Positions 59,537-64,000 of a DNA stretch of 64,000 nucleotides are shown here, piece after piece (the first letter of the stretch is position 1; the number at the start of each line of letters is the position of its first letter). The notes under the pieces were generated by a model. That model was not told where the DNA came from and did not search any database. It saw only the letters and a program-made list of their open reading frames with translations. Both the position numbers and the translations under genes were made by a program. Source of the stretch: Physcomitrium patens (Eukaryota > Streptophyta > Bryopsida > Funariales > Funariaceae); NCBI RefSeq assembly GCF_000002425.4, contig NC_037260.1, forward strand, positions 8,975,089 to 9,039,088. Reading direction: 5' to 3'.

Positions 59537-61699
59537 TGTGAGGCCAAATTTCACCACTTGATGAAACCTATGCCAGACAACAAGTCCAAGAAGTGGAATT
59601 AGAGAGCTCCCAATTGTGTAATTTTTAGATTAATTTAAATCTTTCTATTAAAAATTCAATTAGTTTTAGGCCTTCCAAGCAATAGTTACCAACATTAAAT
59701 AAATATGTTAAATGAAATTTACTTTGTAAACATAATAAAAATAATTAACTAAGTTATTACTATTAATTGACTATAAGAATAAAAACTTAAGTTTGAATTA
59801 AAAGCTAAGTTAAAAGTTAAGTTAAAAAAAATTAAAGTTAAAAACTAAGATTAAAAGGTTAAGTTAAAATTTAAAATTAAAAGGTTAAGTAAAAAAATCA
59901 AGTTAAAAGTTAAGATTAAAGGTTAAGTGAAAAGTTAAAATTAAAAGTTTAGTTTAAAAGTTAAAAGTTAGAAGTTAAAGTGAGAATATTAAAGGTTACA
60001 AGTTAAACTTAAAATTTATTAGCCAAAAAGTGAAATGTGGAGCTTACAAGTCACTGTGAAGACGATAGTAAAAATAAAGTGAGAGGTGAAAGCGAAGGTA
60101 CCTTGACAACACTTAAGGATTGAAGGCAGCAACCCCCTTCTACTCCAAAATTTTCCAAAATTTTTAATCAGCTTCAATTTGAATGATTTTTAGCTTATTG
60201 CAAGGCTGACTTGAAGACGCTATTGATCCAACAATCCTCGTTGCAATCTAATGATCCAATCGTGAGAATTTTTCTTTTGAAGTTGAGTGATCCAAACTGC
60301 CATGGTGACCAACCCTCTTCACTTAGAAATTCACAAAAAATTCAGATTGTCTTCAAATTCACCAAAACTTATGCCTTTCAGAGCTTAGCTTATAAAGCTT
60401 GATGATCCCATAATTTCAAATAAATCCAATCACCAAGCACTGAGAAATGTCTTTCCAAACTTGATTGATTCAAACTGCAAAGGCAGTCGACTCCATCAAA
60501 CTCAAAAATTCACCAAAAATTCTTTCTTACTCCAAATCAAGCAAATATTATCTTGTTGAAAAGCTAACAACAAAAGCTACAATTATTCAAAATATCACAT
60601 TGAAAAAACAGAAATTGAGTGACTGATTGAAGAAAATCCGAGGCCCTTAAAACCCTTGGGGTATTTGATAGGCCGAGGAGATATCTACCTCAATGAAACA
60701 TATTTTAAAACTTAATGACCATTCTTCACAATGCAAAATCCATACATAAACAATCACAAGGTTCATATTGAGAATTAAAATCTAAATAAAATTAAGATTA
60801 GAGTTTTGGCCAAATTTTGGCATGGCTCTACCCTTTTCCCAAAAGAGGAGAGAGAAAGGGCGTGGAAAACCAAGCCTCTCTTATACAATTGAGTGGATGC
60901 TCATAGAAGGGTGGCTACATTTCCACCCTTGATTTTTAAGATCCCTAATCTAGATCTATGGCCTTCATTCGTTCAAGATCCAATCTCGTTACTAAGGCTG
61001 ATGGCTCTTGTAAGTGGTCAAGAAAACATTTTTTTGTAAATCTAACTTCACTATTGTGTTCAAAACACCTTTTTAAGCTAAGATCGACTACTCACATGCC
61101 TCAATTCATGTTCAATTATAATTTTCATGGAAGTTTTTACTTAAAAGGATCTTGGCAATTTTTGTGAAATTCTTCAAAATAAGAATTTCATTGCTTCTCT
61201 TGTATTTTGAAGGAGAGGTTGCTGATCTTGTTTTCTTTACTCCACGAGGTAAATCCGGTGCCAACATTGCATTAAAAAGACTCCCATTAAGTAGAAGAAC
61301 CACCATGCTGCTTAAATTTGTCAAATTTGGAGGAAAATCCAAAATTACTATTGCTAACTTTCCTAAATCTTTTAGAGAATTATAATTCCAACTCCTAAAT
61401 CATGTGAATGGTTATAGATGCACTAATAGGCTTTTAGTCAATCCTTATAGTAATGACTAACAACCTCTAAATTATTAAACTAACTAAGTTGCTATTCTAA
61501 TTTTCTAATTCTTATCACTTTAGTCCTAATTAACCTAATTCAAGGAATTAAGCTATGTTTTATACCATCAAGGGTTGTAATCCTAAAAATTCTATAAAAC
61601 TAAATTCTACTTATATAAATCCTAATTTAACATGTTTAATTATCATAAAATAGGAAAATAATAAAAATTTAAATTTTAGAGTATAATTGAGAGCTCACT
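59537..61699. mobile_element. 2.2 kb insertion in the Ty3 relic, probably a solo LTR or non-autonomous LTR element
   Basis: Both sides carry catat (59,532-59,536 and 61,700-61,704), a 5-bp target duplication. The insert begins tgtgaggccaaat and ends gagagctcact, close to TGTGAG...CTCACA inverted ends. It contains a 12-bp-scale array of ttaaaagttaag-like units (about 59,770-60,000) and no coding domain; short open frames at 60,958-61,385 are not recognised. It interrupts the Ty3 between RT and RNase H, so it is younger than that element. Confidence 0.55.
59770..60000. repeat. Short-unit array (ttaaaagttaag-like)
   Basis: Irregular tandem repetition of aagttaaaagttaaaattaa-type units inside the 2.2 kb insertion. 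Confidence 0.7.
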
Positions 61700-64000
61700 C
61701 ATATACAAAATGAAGTATCCATTTATAATAGAAAATACATATTCCTAAAAATCTTTAAATTTTTGTTGTGTTTCAACATTCTTTTATCTTTTTAATAATA
61801 TCAACTTTTTCTATATTTGGCTTATATCCATATAATCTACACATGTGTCCTCCCACCAAAACTTTCTTTATCTCAAACATTGATTTTGTTCTTGATAAGG
61901 TTAAATGAAATTCTTCTAATCTTATTAAAATCTTCTTATAATCATCAATATGATCTAGTACAAACTTCCTACATCCTTTTGAATCTAATGTATTATCTTT
62001 TCTTCTTTTTTTATATCCTTTAATTGGCACATCGTCTAAAAAAAACATTGTTATACTTAAAATAAATTCTCTTAACATCTTATGTATTCTATTCATTATG
62101 TGTGCTATAGAGTTTGGAGCCCCTTATAGTAATGTATACATTCTGACTAATCCTAATGGTGTCTTCATAGTTATCAAATCCCTACTTTGCATTGTCAATT
62201 GAAATTGATTATAACTTGAATAAAAATCATCCATCGAATAGATAACTCTTCTAACAAATGCTTCTGCAAATTCATCTACAATCCGATTGGAATCCATATT
62301 TCTAATAGTAAATTTATTCACAAGTTGTATATCTTATATAAATTTCATTGTTTTATTTTTCTTTGACACTATAAACCATTGATTAGAATAACGTGCGATA
62401 GATGGTTCCAAAATTTCTATTTTAATTTTTTCATTGAATAAATCTCTTAGTTTAGATAAATGTGCTCTTGATACTAGAATTGGTTGCAAATTTCATGGTT
62501 CATAAGGAATAGTAAAATAACCATAGGTGCTAGAATACTTCGATCAATATATCCAATTTCATATGCCTCAAATACAAAAGCCTTTCTATGTCATTCAAAC
62601 ATATCTTTAAAACATTTTCCTTCACATTTTGTCATAAATCCATTACATCCAATATTTAATCGATCTAATGTAGCATTTGTAAATTCATGCCCTATTATTC
62701 TAGAATTCCTTAAATTTAATTGTGTAGATGCTTCACTCACTCTTTCTTCATAATCTGATGGTAGTGGCAAAGCCGTTGATTTGATCTTTTTTACCATTGA
62801 TTTATATTTAATTTCAATACGTACCTCTTGGCAATTTAATTTTTTTTATAAATCCATGAATTTTATCATAAATATTTTTAGAATACATATTAATAATTCT
62901 ATTCTTTTCTTGCAATCCACCTTGCAAAAAATAATTTAATTTTCTTATACTATCTATAAATCCCACTTCTTCAAAAGCTCCTGAAATAAATTCATTTTCA
63001 ATCAATTCTCCATTTCCTTTCAATTTTTGTTCAATATTTTAACATATTATTTATCCATCTTCTTCATCTTATCAATATTCTTAAAAGATAATACACAATC
63101 TTTTGTCAATCCAATAAGCCCAATATATAATATCTACTCTTCTATACTTAGTAGAAGCATCTCTTTTTCTAATCCATTGTAATCTCGCTTTACAATGGTG
63201 TTCGGTGAAAATTCCTCACATGCTCATCTCTAAATTCTCTAATAACCTTTAATAAAGGTTTTTCTCTCAAACTCCCATGATTTCTATTATGATTAGCACA
63301 TATTGTCAAAAATTATACCATTCTTGTTCTATCTCAATTCCTAATCCAAGCATATACTAATCCATTGTCCATAATCTTTGTTTCAATGCGAGTAGCTGTA
63401 ATATAAGGTTGTCCTAGAATGATAGGATAAGTAGATATCTTGTACAAAGAAGTTTTGTTCATCACTAATATCTCATATTGTAACCTTCACTTTTGGACAT
63501 GCTCCATATAATTCTCCTTGTGAATTATTTGTAGCTCAAATCATCTATCTATGCTTGGTATCAATAGGCCATTTTTTTCCTTTCATACAACTCTTTTAAT
63601 ACCAAATTGATTTCCAAACCATGATCAATTAATGCCACAATAGGTTCTTCTAAATTTCTTAACTTGACCAATGTCTCTATTTTTGCTCTTGCCTAATGAC
63701 TATAAGAATAATGACTTAAAGTTTGGATTTCTTCTTCTTCTATCATAATTCTTATATATGAAACATCTCCATATGCATAATCATTGTCTTCTTCATCCAC
63801 CATTGCTCTTGTCTCTTGTGCATTTGAAGCCATATTTTCACCCAAAATTTGTTATGTCTTCTTAATAATATCTATAATGACCTCATGGAATTTTTTCTTT
63901 GCTATTTTAAGAACTTCTTCCAATATAAATTCTACCTTACTATTTAAAATTTATTCTTCTAAAATCTTCCTCAAATCCATTGTTGCCTCAATATCTGATT

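Larger units (their letters stand above)
57400..64000 (-). mobile_element. Decayed Ty3/Gypsy relic, continuing beyond the window, split by an insertion
   Basis: Minus-strand order from right to left: protease/linker region (about 62.5-64.0 kb), reverse transcriptase (RVIYSMDDFYSSYNQFQL, MKTPLGLVRMYTLL, ITMFFLDDVPIKGYKKR, VLVGGHMCRLYG), a 2.2 kb insertion, RNase H (LRWIVYIKSMNLEFKHISRK), integrase and its C-terminal part (KFARRWFGPYVFKQVYDNG, LQELDGTKLKIP). The FLDDVPIKG and ARRWFGPYV signatures differ from those of the chromodomain Gypsies here, so this is another lineage; no chromodomain was seen. It has many breaks (well over ten) and is old. Confidence 0.8.

Noticed and set aside
61152-61385. 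77-residue plus-strand frame in the 2.2 kb insertion
   Set aside because: It has an ordinary look but no domain and no support from the minus-strand overlap; chance cannot be excluded.
59602-61696. 8-bp repeats gagagctc suggesting a hAT insertion
   Set aside because: The 5-bp catat pair lies outside them and the TGTGAG/CTCAC ends fit better; with catat as target site, the surrounding Ty3 similarity continues directly on both sides.
1-64000. tRNA, rRNA or CRISPR features, and organelle DNA insertions
   Set aside because: No tRNA B-box/cloverleaf, rRNA signature, regular repeat-spacer array or plastid/mitochondrial gene was noticed on reading both strands; subtle cases could be missed without a covariance search.

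Overview
The window looks like nuclear DNA of a land plant, most likely a moss (Physcomitrium-like). Three intron-bearing host loci sit in GC-richer islands: a P-class PPR protein, an RPM1-interacting-protein-13-like Cys/His-rich protein, and 60S ribosomal protein L18a/eL20. They are separated by very AT-rich DNA full of decayed retroelements. The moss assignment is an inference from this layout, the chromodomain Gypsy elements and the LINE type; no species marker was seen.

Layout. 0-7.1 kb: AT-rich fossil DNA with a decayed LINE (about 2.2-4.5 kb). 7.2-9.4 kb: a GC-rich island with degenerate tandem repeats and no recognised gene. 10.4-12.0 kb: an element with terminal inverted repeats that carries a broken piece of a SUVH-type histone H3K9 methyltransferase gene (end of SRA, pre-SET, start of SET). 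12.3-16.4 kb: the PPR gene and its 3' region. 16.5-22.1 kb: two old copies of a long LTR family, AT-rich DNA, and a decayed copy of part of the PPR 3' region. 22.1-28.1 kb: an old, heavily broken chromodomain Ty3/Gypsy element. 28.7-29.3 kb: a fragment of another Gypsy. 29.5-35.2 kb: the RIN13-like gene with long flanks. 36.9-38.5 kb: RPL18a. 40.4-52.0 kb: a Copia element split by a young, nearly whole chromodomain Gypsy (42,756-48,860), with target-site duplications at both levels. 53.6-64 kb: an old Gypsy LTR relic, two long LTRs head to head forming an inverted repeat of about 1.6 kb per arm, and a decayed minus-strand Ty3 relic split by a 2.2 kb insertion.

The main points for follow-up are these. 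The young Gypsy carries perfect heat-shock elements in both LTRs, in more copies in the 5' LTR. It also has an extra small ORF between pol and the 3' LTR, and the old, diverged Gypsy at 22-28 kb preserves related protein sequence at the same place. Both Gypsies have a tRNA-iMet primer site set about 20 nt away from the LTR, whereas the Copia appears to be primed by the anticodon half of tRNA-iMet. The transposon-borne SUVH fragment is notable because SUVH proteins silence transposons. Everything is read from sequence alone; no database search was possible.
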